Source: Chromera velia
Taxonomy: Eukaryota; Sar; Chromeraceae
Assembly (NCBI GenBank): GCA_018398765.1
Contig: JAHBMJ010003913.1
Span: 7,501-71,500 of the forward strand
Reading direction: 5' to 3'
DNA: 64,000 nt
Shown: in pieces, positions 25,305 through 40,000 of the stretch
Layout of the letters: each line of letters starts with the position of its first letter
Position numbering within the stretch: position 1 is the stretch's first letter
Notes under the pieces: generated by a model
Databases searched by the model: none
The model's input: the letters and a program-made list of their open reading frames with translations, nothing else
What the model was told of the DNA's origin: nothing
Program-made: the position numbers and the translations under genes

Positions 25305-25640
25305 TGGACGATGAAAGTGGAAAGACTATCACACAAACAGACAGAAAGATACAAGTGGAGAGTTCGTCATTCAAGCAGGAAGCCCGCATTCCAAGCTGTA
25401 GTGAGAAGAATAGTGTGGGGATTGGCGAAAAAGAATGGGGCTACACTAAGTAAAATAGCAGGAGCAGTGAAAGTTACAGGGTTGCAGATAGCAACGCTTA
25501 GAGCAGCGTCAACATACATCAGAAGAGCAAGAGGGACCCGGGTGATGACAAAGACAGGGGCTATGTCATTAACCACAGCGGGAGGCGTGGCTGCTGTACA
25601 GGCTCCTCAGGAGGAGGGCGACCTTTACTGGGCATGAGTG
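25305..25640 (+). other. 108-codon ORF fused to a minisatellite unit
   Basis: ATG at 25311 to TGA near 25637. The first ~23 codons lie in sequence that matches the minisatellite of 26.4-27.7 kb (ATGAAAGTGGAAAGACTATC...). The rest is unique, basic and Ala-rich (RRIVWGLAKKNGATLSKIAG). No family recognised. Could be a small gene, a transposon remnant or chance. Confidence 0.3.
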
Positions 25641-26369
25641 ATTAGTTAAGTGAAAAGACTAGTTAATTAAAAACTACGTAGAGCGACATACATACAATGC
25701 AACACTAAAAATCTGTATAATCAAAAAAAAGGAAAGATGAATTAAAATTCAAGTGGAGAGAAGCTCAACGTTTGTATGTTCATCTTCATATAGGAGTATA
25801 TAGGAGTTCTGGTTTCTTCTTATACTATTCCATGACCATTCATAACTATTCAAAACAATTTAAGTTCTATCTTTTTTTTTTTAGTTCTTTATTTATCTTT
25901 GTCAAACGTATTCTAAATTTGGTAAATTACCCACAGTGGTACATAAATTATAACTGAAATAATTACGTAAGTTCATACATTTTTTTTTCTTTTGTTTCTA
26001 TCTGTAATTTTATATGTCCAGCTGCAAATAAGGCTTTTGATAAGCGTAAGTCCTTTCGGTTTTTCTACTAAATTTCTCCCTAGTAATAAGAACTTTACAG
26101 AAACATAAACTTACAATGTATTGCTATATGGTGAATATGTTGAAAATTCTACTAGAAATTCCTTATGAAGAAGTCTTTGTTGTTTTTTGTTCAAATGTTG
26201 TAAACTCCATCCTCCATCCTCCTCCCAATGATTCTGCTTTAAATTTCACACTTTAGAAATTAAGGCAAAACCCTAAGCAAAAACATTCTCTGTGATCCAG
26301 GAAAAGCCAGCATCCAAGCATATGAAAATAAAAAAAAAAAACTAGAGAAATGAAGCTAGACTAGACGTC
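25641..26369. other. AT-rich spacer
   Basis: No gene seen. The stretch at about 25732-25815 (GTGGAGAGAAGCTCAACG, then GTTCATCTT, TATAGGAG and TTCTGG) closely resembles the right border of the minisatellite at about 27680-27735. Confidence 0.5.
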
Positions 26370-27690
26370 ATACACGCAGACAGACAAGAAAGATGAAGAC
26401 TGAAAGCAATAGTCACTGAAAGGTCTTTGTGTGAGAAGACAACGAAGATGAAAGTGAAGTGAACTTTCTGTAAGCAGACGGGCTAGTAGATAGGATAAAA
26501 CTGGAGAGGCCTTTAACACGCAGGTAGAAAAGATGGAAGCTAGCGGAAAGTAGTCATGCAAGCCAGCCAGATAACCAAAAGAGACAAAAGTGGAGAGTTG
26601 TCATGTTCGGGTTCGACAGCGTACGACAGAAGATTCTGAAAGTAGAGACCCACTAAGCAAGCAAAAAAGAAAGATGGGAATATGAAAGTGGAGAGGCCGT
26701 TTTACAAGCAAACAGAAAGAAAGATGGAAATGGAGAGGCCGTCATACAATCAGACAGAAAGATGGAAGTAGAGAGGCCGTCATGCAAACAGGCAGAAAGA
26801 TGAAAGTGGAGAGGCCGTCATATGAGAAGACAAAACGATTAAAGTAGAGAGGCCGTCATGCAAACAAACAAAAAAATGAAAGTGGAGAGGCCGTCGTACA
26901 AACAGATAGAAAGATAAAAGTGGAGAGGCAGTCATACAAACAGATAGAAAGATGAAAGTGGAGAGGCTGTCATACAAATAAATAGAAAGAGGGAAGTGGA
27001 GAGGCCGTTATACAAACAGATAAAAAGAAAAATTTCAAAGTGGAGAGGCCGCCATGTAAATAGACAGAAAGATGGAAGTGGAGAGGCTATCATACAAATA
27101 GATAGAATGTCAAAGATGGAGGCGGAGAGGCCGTTGTACAATTTTTGAAACAGATAGAAAGACAAAAGTGGAGAGGCGCCATGCAAACAGACAGAAAGAT
27201 AGAAGTGGAGAGGCTGTCGTACAAACAGACAGAAAGATGGAAGTGGAGAGGCCATCATGCAAACAGACAGAAAGATAGAAGTGGAGAGGCCGTCATGCAA
27301 AAACAGACAGAAAGATGAAAGTGGAGAGGCCGTCATACAAACAAACAGAAAGAAGAAAGTGGAGAGGCCGCCATGCAAGCAGTCTGAGACAGAAAGATGG
27401 AAGTAGAGAGGCTGTCGTGCAAACAGACACAAAGAAAACAGTGGAGAGGCCATCATGCAAATAGACAAAAAGATGGAAGTAGAGAGGCCGTCACGCAAAC
27501 AGACAGAAAGATGGAAGTGGAGAGGCCGTCATGCATACAGACAAAAAGATAGAAGTGGAGAGGCCGTCATACAAAAACAGATAGAAAGATGAAAGTGGAG
27601 AGGCCATCATATTATAAACATATAGAAATAGACAGAAACTTTAAGATAGAAGTGGGGAGGCCGTTATTTAAGCAGGAAAGATGAAAATGG
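26370..27690. repeat. about 40-bp minisatellite, roughly 30 copies
   Basis: Degenerate unit of about 38-45 bp: AGAAAGATGGAAGTGGAGAG followed by GCCGTCATGCAAACAGAC. Units vary in length and sequence, and the copies near the left end are the most diverged. No coding function supported. Confidence 0.9.
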
Positions 27691-29838
27691 AGAGAAGTTC
27701 AACGTCTGCATGTTTATCTTAATGTAGGACTTCTGGCTTGAAGATTTGATTCTCTCACCACATGTTTAGACAGAAGCTTCATTGGACTGTGCATGCAGAG
27801 TATACTAATTTTTGTAGCAAGGTCAGTCAAAAAGCTGCTCCTTAGCTGCATGCACAGACGCAGGATTGACTGCAAATTTGAGCGTACTGGTGGGCCTGTT
27901 ACCTCCATCCTTCAGATGATCTTCAAAATCTTAGTTTTTCATTTCTTTCCTTCCTTCCTTTCTTTCTTTCTTTCTTTTTTTCTTTCTTTTTTTCGTTCGT
28001 TCACTCGTTCGTTTGTTTGTTTGTTCATTCATTCGTTCGTTCATTCTTCTTTCAGAGTCTTTCTTTCCTTTTTCATTTTTTTTTTTCGTTTTTCTGTTAT
28101 ATATGTAGAAAAAGGAGAAAAGATAGTCTATTAAAAGAGCGTAAGAGAAAGAAATCAAGAATTGAATAGTCTGTTTAAGTTATGTTGTTTGTATCATTTT
28201 ACCTTTGTATTTGTGTGTTTTTCCAAGTTTTTCTTCCCGAGGCAGATTTTTATTTTTAATTTAAAAAAATGTTTTATGTTTTTGTTTTCCTCTATTTTCT
28301 ATAGTCTTAAAATATTTTTTGTTTGTTTTAATTTTTATTTCTTTTTAAAGGCTTTTTTACACTAACTAACACTAATAATGTTTTTGCATCATAGCGCTCT
28401 AAATGAGATTTGGCACTTTAATAAACTTCTAGACAAACTTACTAATTAGATTGTAATAGTGCATCAATATTTGATTGTCAATGATTATTTTTTTAATAGA
28501 TTGATTAGTTAATCTGTTTTTACCTAATTTGATTGATTGATTAATTAATCGAAGTAGATTAATTAATTGAAGTATATATCGCATCGTTAAGCATTATTTG
28601 ACTGACCGCGTCAAAACTCAGAAAGATTCTGTTTTCCCACAGAATTCCCACAGACGTGTAACCGTTCACTGTGACGTATCCAGCAGATTAAAATCGGCTT
28701 GCTCAGAACTAAAGAAACTAAACAAAATCCAAGTAAAGATGAAGATAGTTGACGCGCTTGTGCTGCTTCTCTCTGCACTCAAAAATCATCCAGCGTTCAT
28801 TCTCCAACTGTATGGTTGCCTCAGAAGCCTTACATATTTTACGTCTGCTTTTACAGAGTGTCAGGACGCACAACTGAAGTTTAACATTAACGGATTGGCG
28901 CACTGTCTAACAAGATCTCATTGATCTGGAATATTGTTTTTGAGACCTCATAAGGTCCTCATTGATCATGTTTTAAAATAAAATTACTAAAATTAAGACC
29001 AAATATTAATTTGATTCATTTTTGAAATTATTTTAGAAATTATTGCATCTTACATACTGTGTTATATACAGGGAGTAAGCGGTTGTTATAGACGTACAGA
29101 GAATATATAGATACACCCGAGTCTATGAACTGTAAGTTCAGACTAGAGGAAACAGACCGTTTCATGAGGCCAGAGAGGAATGAATGGATACATTTCGCCC
29201 CTACAAACGGAAATAGATACCGTGGCCCCCGCCCATACAGACAGGAACGGGACAGCCAGGACGGACATGCCGAGACCAACGCAAGGTCCATGCGCGATGC
29301 AATACAGCGGCACGCAACATACTGTAAGCTGTGTAATGCTGAAAGCTACCTAAATTACACATACATTTTTATAAAAATATGATATCACCCTGGAGCTTAG
29401 CCGGAGGCCACTATTTTTTTCAACTTCATATGATTTATTGAAGATACAATTTCGTACCTAGTTTTGTACTACCAAGTCTTCGAGGGGGGAAACTGCATTT
29501 AAGATCAGTTCCTAGCACGTCCGCCTTACTCTTGACCTTCCATCCGTCTACGCAACAAAACAACACCCCTGGCTATATTGTCACACGCCAAGTCTTCGAT
29601 ACTTCAATTTTATTTGTAAAATTTGTTTTACAGATTTCCATATTTTTAATAATAAAAAAAAGTAAAATGGGTGCATAACAGCTGAATAAGCTGATATCAA
29701 AATCATCTATTTGACACTGGAAGCTACTCAGTGGCGCGCTGGCTTGGACTGCAACGATGATTACATTAAAGTATGGATTAAATATAGTCATGCGCATGCA
29801 TAGCGTTGCATACAGACACGATTGAGACCTTCCATGAA
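27691..29838. other. AT-rich intergenic region
   Basis: Contains (TTTC)n and (GTTC)n repeats (27945-28060), long A/T stretches (28090-28600) and two short ORFs (28598-28924 and 29125-29382) without recognisable features. TGCATGCA occurs at 27790 and 27847. I see no supported gene. Confidence 0.5.
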
Positions 29839-30677
29839 CTAATAGATCGAATCCTTCACCCTTCTTCGTTTTCTGGCCTCCTTCTGCTTCTTCGTTGACG
29901 GTCCTCGCTTTCCGCTGCCTTCTGTGAGCTTGTTGACATCGGAAACCTTGAGCTCCTTCTGAGGTATCCCTGGTTCAAGCTTGGGTTTACCCAAGAAAGC
30001 CCTTCGTATCCTCTCTTCCTCCGAGTCCACCCCTGCGTCTGTGACTCCCGACTCCCTTACGGAGGGCAAGTCCGTGCCTAAAGCTGAAGCAATCCAAAAC
30101 CTTCCATCAAACGCATTCACATACTTCGCGTTTGCCGCCCCTCTTGCCTCAAGTCCGCCTCCCCCTAGTCTCTTTCTCAGTGTTCGTACCTTCTGGTCCA
30201 AACCGGCAGGCGGCTTCTCGCGAATTGCGTGAACCGAATCGGCCTTCCGCGCTTTGCTTGCACTCTCTATGGCAGAGAGGAGAAACTCAAAGTGCTGGTG
30301 CGAAATTCGACAGAGGGCCCCAGAGTCTCCACGGAAATGGTTCGTGTTCGGCGGCCCAGCTGAAAGCAAGGGTGCGTGTTCAGGTGATGCAGCCTTCTCG
30401 GTTGCCCGTCTCCGGGCGTCTCTCATCCTCATCATCGTGTCAGTGAAGAGGATTGAGAGGTCAACAAAGTCCCTGTTCTGTTCTTGCTCTCGAGTCTCCG
30501 ACGACTCTGAAGACTTCTCCCCTCCCTCAGATTCCGAAGAGTGACTCTGACCAGAAAGGAGGGCCTTCATCGATCCCACACCTGCCGTCTCCTTCGGTCT
30601 CTCTTTCTGCTTCTTCTCAATCGCCCTCTGGAAGATCTCATCGATGAACACAAGAGATTGGCGCCACTTGCCTGCAC

Positions 30678-30745
<68 letters not shown>

Positions 30746-31035
30746 GGAAGAGAAAGGGAAGGGGGGCCAGTCAACCTTCTCGCACAAGCAGAATTATGCA
30801 CCGAGAGATCCTCTTCTCACACACTGTGCAAGAAAGAACTAAGTGTGGCCAGACTCAAAGTGTAGAAAGAAAATCGATGGATGGATGGATAGATGGATGG
30901 ATGGATGGATGAAATACACGATCGAGGACGGCTCCAGGAACTCAGAGACCGACAGGCCAACAGACCGACAGTCGGATGGGCACATACATGCACACAGGGG
31001 CAGGGAGGGGGCGTTGGCTTGGACAGAGAGAGAGT

Positions 31036-31086
<51 letters not shown>

Positions 31087-34000
31087 GGAGAGGGAGAGAG
31101 AGAGAGAGAGTACGAGAGGGAGAAGACAGAAGAATAAAAAGGGAAGCAGAAAGACGACAGAATGCGTGGGTGCCGACCTTCAGCTGCGAATGCGCGGAGC
31201 ACCAGAAGTTCAGAGCTCATCGGAGGATCGATTCCGGATTCCACCATCCGATGGAAGAGACTGAGCACCGCTTTGGACTGCAGACACCAGACACACGCAA
31301 GAGAGAGTCAGGTCAGCACAGACTGCGGCAACAGTGAGTGAGCGAAGTGATGTGTGCACACGACAGCGATGCAGGGCAAAAAGAGAAAGACGGCACGGGT
31401 AGACAGACGGAAGAACGGAAGCGTCATAGAGACAGAAAAAAACCAACAGACCCTCTCCCCCTACACAGAGCGAGCGAGAGACAGACAGACATACTTATAT
31501 TCTCGCAAATGCATTTACATGTACGTAGATTGGCAGAGAGAAAAACCAGGAGGAGAAAGTGTGTATGGCAGTGAGAAAGGGGGTGACAGAGAAAGAGATA
31601 GAGCTGATGAGAGAAAGCTTTGGAGAGGGTGTCTAGTCCGCGTGTGTGTGCGCGGGAGAGAGAAGGAGAACGAAACTCTCCCACTCATCCCCTCAACAGA
31701 AACCCCCCCCAAGAACGTTCCGTTTCCTCAACCGAGAGAGAGGCCTACCCACCTGTCGTTGCCTGACGGCCATTCGCATTGCCACCGCAAACACGAGAGC
31801 GTCAGGAGTGACACCGAACTGCACACACCATCCACGTACAAACAACCAAAGAAGCATGTACCAACGAACAGGGGATAATCTCCCTCTTCTCTCAGACTTA
31901 TTGTGAAAAAAGGTCGAAGAGAATAACGCCGAGTCGCCCCGCTCAAACCGACAGCACCAAAGAGACGAAAGAGAAAGATGAGCGAATGAAGAAGGAGAGT
32001 GCTGGACGTATCTACACAAAGACGGAGTGATGCCGACTCTAAAGAGAGACAGAAAGTTTGGCAGACGGACACGACCAATGGACGAACAAGGGGGACATGA
32101 CGACGCAAGAGACAACAGAGACCAGGGCGACAAGAAGAAACGAAGGTGTCGTCCAAGGTTCGCAGCGAGCAACAGGAGAACATGATAAGCTGCTGACACC
32201 CCGTTTGCCCACAAACACAATTTTCCTGCAGCACAAAACGAAAGAAAGAAAGTCGGTGCTACATGCAGGAGAGAAAAGAAAAAAGGACCTGGGGGCATCC
32301 CGTGAGGACCATCCACATCGCCTCCTGCCAGAGGCACAGAGGCTCGAGTGCCTCCATGACCAGGTACACTGTCTGGAGGTCGGGCGCTGTCAGGTTCCTC
32401 TGTCTCTTTGCCGCCTGCCCCCCCGCCATAACGCTGTTCCGAGCCTTCATCTGCCCCAGGACCCAGGATATATCTGCCGTGGTCGGCACAAGCCCCTGGT
32501 TGCGCAGAGAGGAGAAGATGCGATGGAAATGGCCTCTTTGAAAGATGAACCTTCGAGGATTCAGAGAAAAGATGTGCTGCACTATCTCCCTCCAATAGGA
32601 AATAGAGGGTGCATGTTCCTGCACACATACAGCCAGGAAGGGAGGAGGGAAAAGTAATGTCACGATTTGTACAGAGCACAAAGCTTCCAATGATGAGAAG
32701 TCACCGCTGGAACAAGCACAGGGTTTACAAACAACTTCTTGATACCTAGCATCTGCGGCACGCAGATTTCATTCTTTCTTTCTTTCTTTCTTCCTTGCTT
32801 TCTTTCTTCCTTTTTTTTTTTCTCTAGATCATGCTCCTTTGGGCACGCGTCAATCAGATCTGACAAAGTAAATCGCTTTGTCTTGTTTGTTTGTTTCTTT
32901 TTTTTGGTTGACTGTTCCACTCACCCAGGACCCCCAAGAGACAGAAGACGAAGAACAAAATCCCTCATGCACACTTCCACGAACATACCCCAACACATCA
33001 AAAACACAAAAACGACTGACGAGTTTTCGGAAGAGTTCCGCCATCTCCTGTCCCTCTGTACGAGACCTCAATTCGATCTCTGGACGAACGGCACCCCCTC
33101 CCGTTCTCAGTCTGTGACCTTCCCCTGCTCTCTCTGCCTCTTCTACGGAGGTCTCCCAACTCTCCCCTCTTCTCCGCATACGCTTCTCTAGTTCGATCCT
33201 TCTCGAGTCGCTGCCCTGTCTCATCTCATGCCGAAGCCTCTCGGCAGCTTCGGGCCCCTCCAAATTCTCTGTCGCCTCCACTGCAAACTGGAGAATCTCG
33301 GGAGTCAATGCACGCACATGACCAGAGGAGGCAGCGCGCATTCGACTGAACACACGCAGAGTCTCGGCAAAGTCCTTCTTCTCATTGCACAAAGCCATCA
33401 TCTCTCCCCACACCCAGATCGAGGGCTGCTTCATCAACTCATCGTCTGACTCGTACATGTCCAGCAGGGCCAAGGCATCTGACAGATCTGCTTGCTTCAG
33501 ATGAGCGCTCCTCATCGAAATCAGATAGGACTTCTGGTCTGGCAAGCATGGACCGGACCGATAGAGTTTGGATAATAACTCTACCATTGCTTTCACCTGG
33601 CCCTTCTCGCTCATTGCCTTCAATAGCTGATTGATGTCAACCACGCTGACTGCGTGCACACCCCATCTCCCCTCCTTCGCTGCCTGCTCCTTATCGGAGA
33701 TCCACTCTCGTGCTGCATCCACATCCCCCGCTCTACCGGCCCCGAACAGCAGATGGTTGAACGACGCGCTGTCAGGATGGAAGCCATCCAGGGCCATCCT
33801 GTCGAGGACCCGGTGCATGCCTTCAATGTCCCCGCTCTGCGCGTGGGCGTGCAGCACCCGGTTCAGCAGGAGGAGATCCGGCTTGAAACCGTGAGAGATC
33901 AACTCCTCGAGCAGCTGCATGGCGAGGTCGTGATCTCCCAACTGCAAGAAGTCAGAGAGCAAGGGAGGAAGGGAGAGGAAACGAGGGACAAGGGGACGGA

Positions 34001-37000
34001 CACACACACACCCCCCCCCACACACACACACCCACACACGCACACACACAGAGAGAGAGAGAGAGAAAGAAAGAATGAAAGAGAAGATTGTGCAATTTAC
34101 CTACACGTGAACGTTGTCTTTGCCCAAGGACTTCTTCTCGACTAACGGCTCTTCAAACCAACCGGAAAGACAGACGCACAAGCGGAGCCACACAGACAGG
34201 CTGACTGATAGGGATGAGGGCTGATGGTGCAGGGGTCTGAATATCTGGCCAAAACCAAACAAACCACCCCTTCACATTCTTCTCCTCTTTCCCGCACACT
34301 CGCACGTAAGGGTGCACAGAAAGGGGCGCTCAAAGTGCACTCGCACACAGCTGCGAGACTGACTGACGTGATCGGCAGCCTCGATCGCGAAATTGAAGGA
34401 GAAGAAGTTCGGACCAAACTCCAAAGCAGACCCATCCCCTTGGGCTCTTCTGCTGTTCATTTCCGAAACCGCAGCTCTGTGTGCCTCTCCCCTTTCTCCC
34501 TTTCCTGCATGGTCCTTTTCCTGTCCCATCAACTCGTGAAAGAGTTCAAGCGCAAGATCGTCGTTCCGCGACTTCACAAGGGAACTCATCGCAAAGTTGA
34601 ACGCCAAAACGGGTACAGGCTTTGAGGGGTCTAGGTCCTGGAGTTGTCGGAAGACGACCAGAGCCTGTCCACCCTGGTTTCCGCCCTTTCTCCAGTCTCT
34701 CTGCGAAATCGCTTGCAACACTGCAACAAACAGCTGAGGATTTGCAACCCCCAATAATTGCCCTAATCTCAGCACGCGTTGTGCCCCCCCATCATCTCCC
34801 ACCTTCCCGTATGCCGCAGCCAACGACACCAGGTGAGGCACGCCTAGTCTTTGGAAACGAGCTACATGGTACTCATTCAGCAAGACGTCAAGCGCCTCAA
34901 CGGTGTTCGGGGGATTCTTCTCTGCCCCCTTTTTGACCGCATTTTTCAAAACCCTCGGAAGCTCCAACCAAGGCAATTCCTTTCGCCCCATGGCAAATCG
35001 GAGAAGTGCAAAGATCTCTACCATGATTGCGTCTAAACTGATATCATCAGGACTTAGCATTCCCTTTTGGGCCCCCGTCTTCCCTCGTCTCTCCCACCCT
35101 GACCTCCGGGTGTCCACCCGCCCCTTCGACTCCAGACCAGCCATTAAAACCGACAGACGGCTCTGCGCGGCCTTTTTCCCTTCCTTCGTCCTCCCTTCAC
35201 GGGAGGAAGGCGACCAGGCCCAGTCAAATACCCCCCGACTGATGACCACCCCCAACCGCAGCTGGGGGGAGAATTTGCTTGGCCTCTCAGGCTTCTGTGG
35301 ATCTGCGTCGGGATCCAAAAAGTGGAGCAGCGCTCTGCATCCCTTCTTGTCTCCCTTGTAGAAAGCCGACATCACACCTGCCAACGCTGACATACGAAGA
35401 GATGCAGATGAAGCACTCTGCCGTGCCATCGTGTCCAGCACCTCGGCCACCCCCTCCCAATCGCCATCTGCAGCTAGAGAGCCGATCACACTGACCCACT
35501 CCACCCCCAAGGAAAGAGTCTCCTTGGATCGGGTTGATGGGTTTTTGGCAATGCTCAGCAACGACAGAAAGACAGAACGGTCCGCACAGAGACGCGCACA
35601 CTCCAAAACAATCTGTCGAAACTGTGCGGGCTTGATCGAGCTTGACTGCACTGCAGTCATCTCAACCAGTGATTCCACAGCGGCAGCGGCAAGACTGTCG
35701 GCTGGTGCAAGAGCCTGTTCCAATTTTCCTAGCAGACTCTGGACTTTATCCGCGACGACGGGCTCTGTCTCCATCTCCTCATCCATTTCCTCTTCCTCCT
35801 CCCCCCCCTTTTCTCTCACTCGGGACGGACTTCTCTTTTTGATGTCCATGAGGACCCGGTTGGCCTGTCTGAGGACTGCCCTCAGGGGTGCACTTCGAGA
35901 GGCCACAAACCCCTCTGGTTCGTCCTTCTCGGATAGGAACTCTCCGTAGAGCTCTAATGCCTCCTCAATACACTCACTCAACGCCTCAACAGTAGAAACC
36001 CCCATGGACACACGCTGTGCCGAGGGTGCCAAAAGGGGGAAGGGCGGGTCTGTCTCTGGATTCTCCGCCCCCGCGCACTGCTGGGCGGCTGCGAGCGCAG
36101 ACCTCCAACCGTTCACAGAATGCACTAAAGGATTTGCAAGACCAAAGTCAACGGCCATTTGGAAAAGACGACGGATAAACGTCACACTTCCCCTTCTTGC
36201 TAGTGCCTCCAAACTCTTTCTGAACAGCTTCAACCCGAATTCATTTGTCGCTTGCGTTGCTTTCTCAATGACTTTGAAAACCAAACCTCCTCCTGCGGGG
36301 GAAAAGGACACCACATCGATAAGATCAATCAATCTATTCGCATCCGCAGCAGATCGGATGGTGTCTCTCTTGAGAAGCATCGACTCAACCAAGGCCTCTG
36401 CCTCTTCATGAGCCTTTGTCAGTTGTTGCACAGCCGCATCTTTTGCCATTCCTTTCAATTCTCCCATCTGCTCTGCCGTATCTTGCACAGACGCGGCGAG
36501 AGCGGCAAGGGTCTCTACGGTTTCACGTTTGGCTGCTGCACTTTTGTATCGACCCAGGAGCTGGGGGTCACCCACCTCTTCAAAAAAGTCGAGAGCCCGT
36601 TTCTCCAACTGCAAAAGACGGACTCTCTCTACAGCAGCTTGATCTTTGTCTCCCTCCTCAACCCCTCCCCCCGCCTGAGCATCTCTCTCTTCTTTCTCCT
36701 CTTTCTCTACTGATTCACTCTTTTCGCGGGAAGCTGTGCTCTTCTCTGTCACCTTTGACATCAGTCTCGACTGAATGTCCTCCAGACATTCCGCTACTGC
36801 AACCAGATTGTCCTCCTGAATACCCGCATCGAGGATCAGAGAAAAGACCTCAGGGTCTCCCGAGGTCAAAACACGTGCTGAAGATCTCTCACCCCCTGAT
36901 CCTTCCCCCCCATCCAACAGCCCCCTCTCAAACTCAACCATCTCTGTACGCACCTCAAGACTCTCGGAGGCACGCCCGAGACGAGCGAGAGCTTGGAGAA

Positions 37001-40000
37001 CGCAACGATAAACAGCGGACCCATACCCCCCCGATGCTCCTGCCAACACCACCCCTCCTCTTGAGAGAATTTTCGGTCCTGAAGATCCCTCCCCCCCCAA
37101 TTCACCATCTCGCTCTTCCTCACCGTCTACCCCCCCTCCTTCTTCATCTGCTCCCGCACCCAATACCACAAAATCCTCCATGTCATATTTCTCACCAATC
37201 TCATCTCCCAGCCTCACAAGCTTGGAGGCCGCTTCAGGCGACGCAAAGATCGTGGCATTGCGGTCATACCACACTTGAATGTCAAGACGAAGACCCTCAC
37301 GTGCCTTTCTCAATCCGTCTCTCAAAAAGGCGTAAGCCTCCAAGACCCCTTCCCAGTCTCCCTGAGAGTGGGCACTCTCGACAATGGCCTGTCCAAGCTC
37401 TCGAGAAGGCACAACAATTACCCCGCGGTCGATTCCCGACTTCAACACCTCCACACTTCCCCTCCAATTTCCACTTGCCACGGCAGTGCGCGCCACAGCC
37501 TCACACAGGCTTTTCGACGCGGAGTCCTCCAGTGCCCCCAGGCGCTCCTCCACCTCCTCCACCAATTCACCCGCTTCCTCCACACGACCACCTGCCAAAA
37601 GGCCCCGAATGGCCTCCCCAAACACAAACGCATCAGGCCAGACGACCGCGCCTTCCTCGACTTCTGCGCTGGCACTCGTCCTTCCTGACTCTCCCTCCTT
37701 CTCTTCCACTGCGTACAACCCCTGCCTTACACCTCGTCCCTTCTCCTCTGCCAACAAGACCGCGTCCATGCTCTCAGAGGTGGACCGGGCAACGCGCAGG
37801 ACAGAGAGAACAAGCTCGGGATCCTCGCTCTTTCGGGCCGCCACCATGGCAAAGCGCACTGCCTGGCGCTCCGGTGCAAGACCCAATTCCTTCAGTGCGG
37901 AGAGCCAGCGGACTGCAGCTTCTGCCGCTTCTCTGAACTCGGAGGAGCTCTTGGTCGCAGCTGCGGACCGAATGGTCTCTGTGACAAACACAGTCAGGTG
38001 CGGGGGGGGAGTCAGGTTCTCTTGCTCCTCCTCTTCCTCTCTGAAGGCCTCAACGAGAGATGTGAGGTAGGCGTCCGCCTGTTGCCAGAGGCCCTTGGAG
38101 GCCATGGACGAGAAGACGTACATGTCGTGCTGGGTCTCTAGTGGAATGCCTGCCTCTGCGAGGTCGTTACAGAGGGAGAGCAACTCGAGAGCCTGCATGC
38201 ATGCAAGAGGAGAGAAGGTTCGAAGGGGGAGGGTGGCGGGAGGATAATCAATCGAAATCAGAAGAGTCACTCACAGAACAGGGCACGTGCCTCAAAGGCC
38301 AGCTTGAACGCAAAACGAGACGAGAAATTGACCTCAGACGGGAAAGAAGAGATGAGACAGTTGGGGGAATGTGGAAAGATCAGAGAAAGCAGCGAGATAC
38401 ACCAAAGTCGTCCTTGCACGACGAGGAAGGATGAGCAGACAGACAGACGGACGGACGGACTGACGAGTCCTCTCCTGCTGAAGAGTTCTGTCACGGCTGT
38501 CACGGCACGACCGCTCAGAGTCGACGCAACTTTGGGTCCTCTCTGCAGTCACCACACACACAGATGGATGCAGACACACAATAAGACGGGCACAGCCGGG
38601 GAGACAACACACACACACACACACACACGCACACACACACGCACGCAATTCGTCGGCCGATCCGACAATAAGAGCTAACACGAACTCCCTTCTAGCCATG
38701 CATCTGTACGTGCGTGTACGTCTCGTTATACTCAAAATCAGAAGCGTGGGCACCGCCAATTATTTCGAAAACAGACAGAAAAGACAGAAGAGTTTCGCAG
38801 AAAGACAAAGAAGGCACTCGGTTTCACAAGGTCCCATGCAGCTCGTTTTTTTGTTTCTTTGTCTCCAAACACAGGAATTTCAAGTCTGGCAAACAAACGC
38901 ACAAGCAGCTCGAGAAGGCAGGTTTTTGCAGGAACAAAATGAGTGGAAAGAAGGAATCGATCAATCCTTGGAGGAAGAGTAAACTGACCGCTATGACTTC
39001 TCTAATCCACCTTTCCGCCTCTACCCGGTTGCCTTCTGCTGCGAGGGCTTCCACGATCATCCCAAAACACTCACCGTCCACCACCATCTCATCCTCGAAT
39101 CCTCCCTCCCGCGCTTTCTTCATCGCCTCATCGTCTGCCTCTGGTGATCCGTTCTCCATCTCCTTCAACTTCATCAGCACAGGGGCCGAATATCGAAGGA
39201 AGTGCATCAACACGTCGGAGAGAACTTTCCTCTTCACTGACTGGCTCTCACGGAGCATCCGCATCACCTGTCTGATCTCCTCTAAAGACAGAGCGGGGGC
39301 CCGAGGTGCGATGTCAATCAGACCTTGTACAATCGCCATCGAGGTGTCTAGGTCTGGGTGCTCATCAGTCGAGCTACGCACTGTAGTCATCAGTCTGCTC
39401 TGTACTGCAGCCTGGTTCAGCAACACACGGGAGGCAAGCTCGGGTTTTCCGTTGGAAGTGAACACGGCCCGTGCTGCCTCTGCAGCTTTGGGAGACATCT
39501 CGGTCGCCCTCATTTGGGCGCACTCGACGACTGCTTGCACTGTCTCCCAGTCGTTTGACGGCTTTTCACCCGCCCCATTCGTCTGAAATGGACACAACAG
39601 AAGATCGAAAAAACCCGGGGTCAGAGTAATACCCTTCTTTTCCGCTAAGTGAAGCAACCGCAGAACCCCCTTGGAATCGCCGGCCCATGCAAACGTTTCT
39701 GCGAGAGGTTTTAAAAGGTTCAGAGAAAGGGTCCAACGGCTCTTTGTGGCCTGTGATAGAACTTCTCTGGCACGATCGGCACACCAATGGCGCCACCACG
39801 TGAGAGCCGATGAGCCCACTGGAATCTGCTCACTCAACGACACTGCCGCACTCTGTGCGAACGCATTCTTCCTTTCTTCCTCTGTCTCCCAGACTCTGTT
39901 GAGATCGGCAGCCCCCTCTTCCCCCTGGAAAAACTCTCTCTCAATTGTCACCTCCTCCCCGACACGTGCCCACGTGCTCAAAAGCATGGCCACGCGCTTG

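Noticed and set aside
26370-27690. Possible CRISPR-like array or repetitive protein
   Set aside because: Units vary in length and sequence, there are no unique spacers, and the genome is eukaryotic; it is a minisatellite.
28598-29382. Two short plus-strand ORFs (108 and 85 codons)
   Set aside because: No homology, splice context or composition supporting a gene; AT-rich surroundings.
36416-37936. 506-codon plus-strand ORF, Pro/Leu-rich
   Set aside because: Antisense to the large exon 11 of the helical-repeat gene, which has consistent splice phases and protein-like sequence; the plus frame is a shadow.
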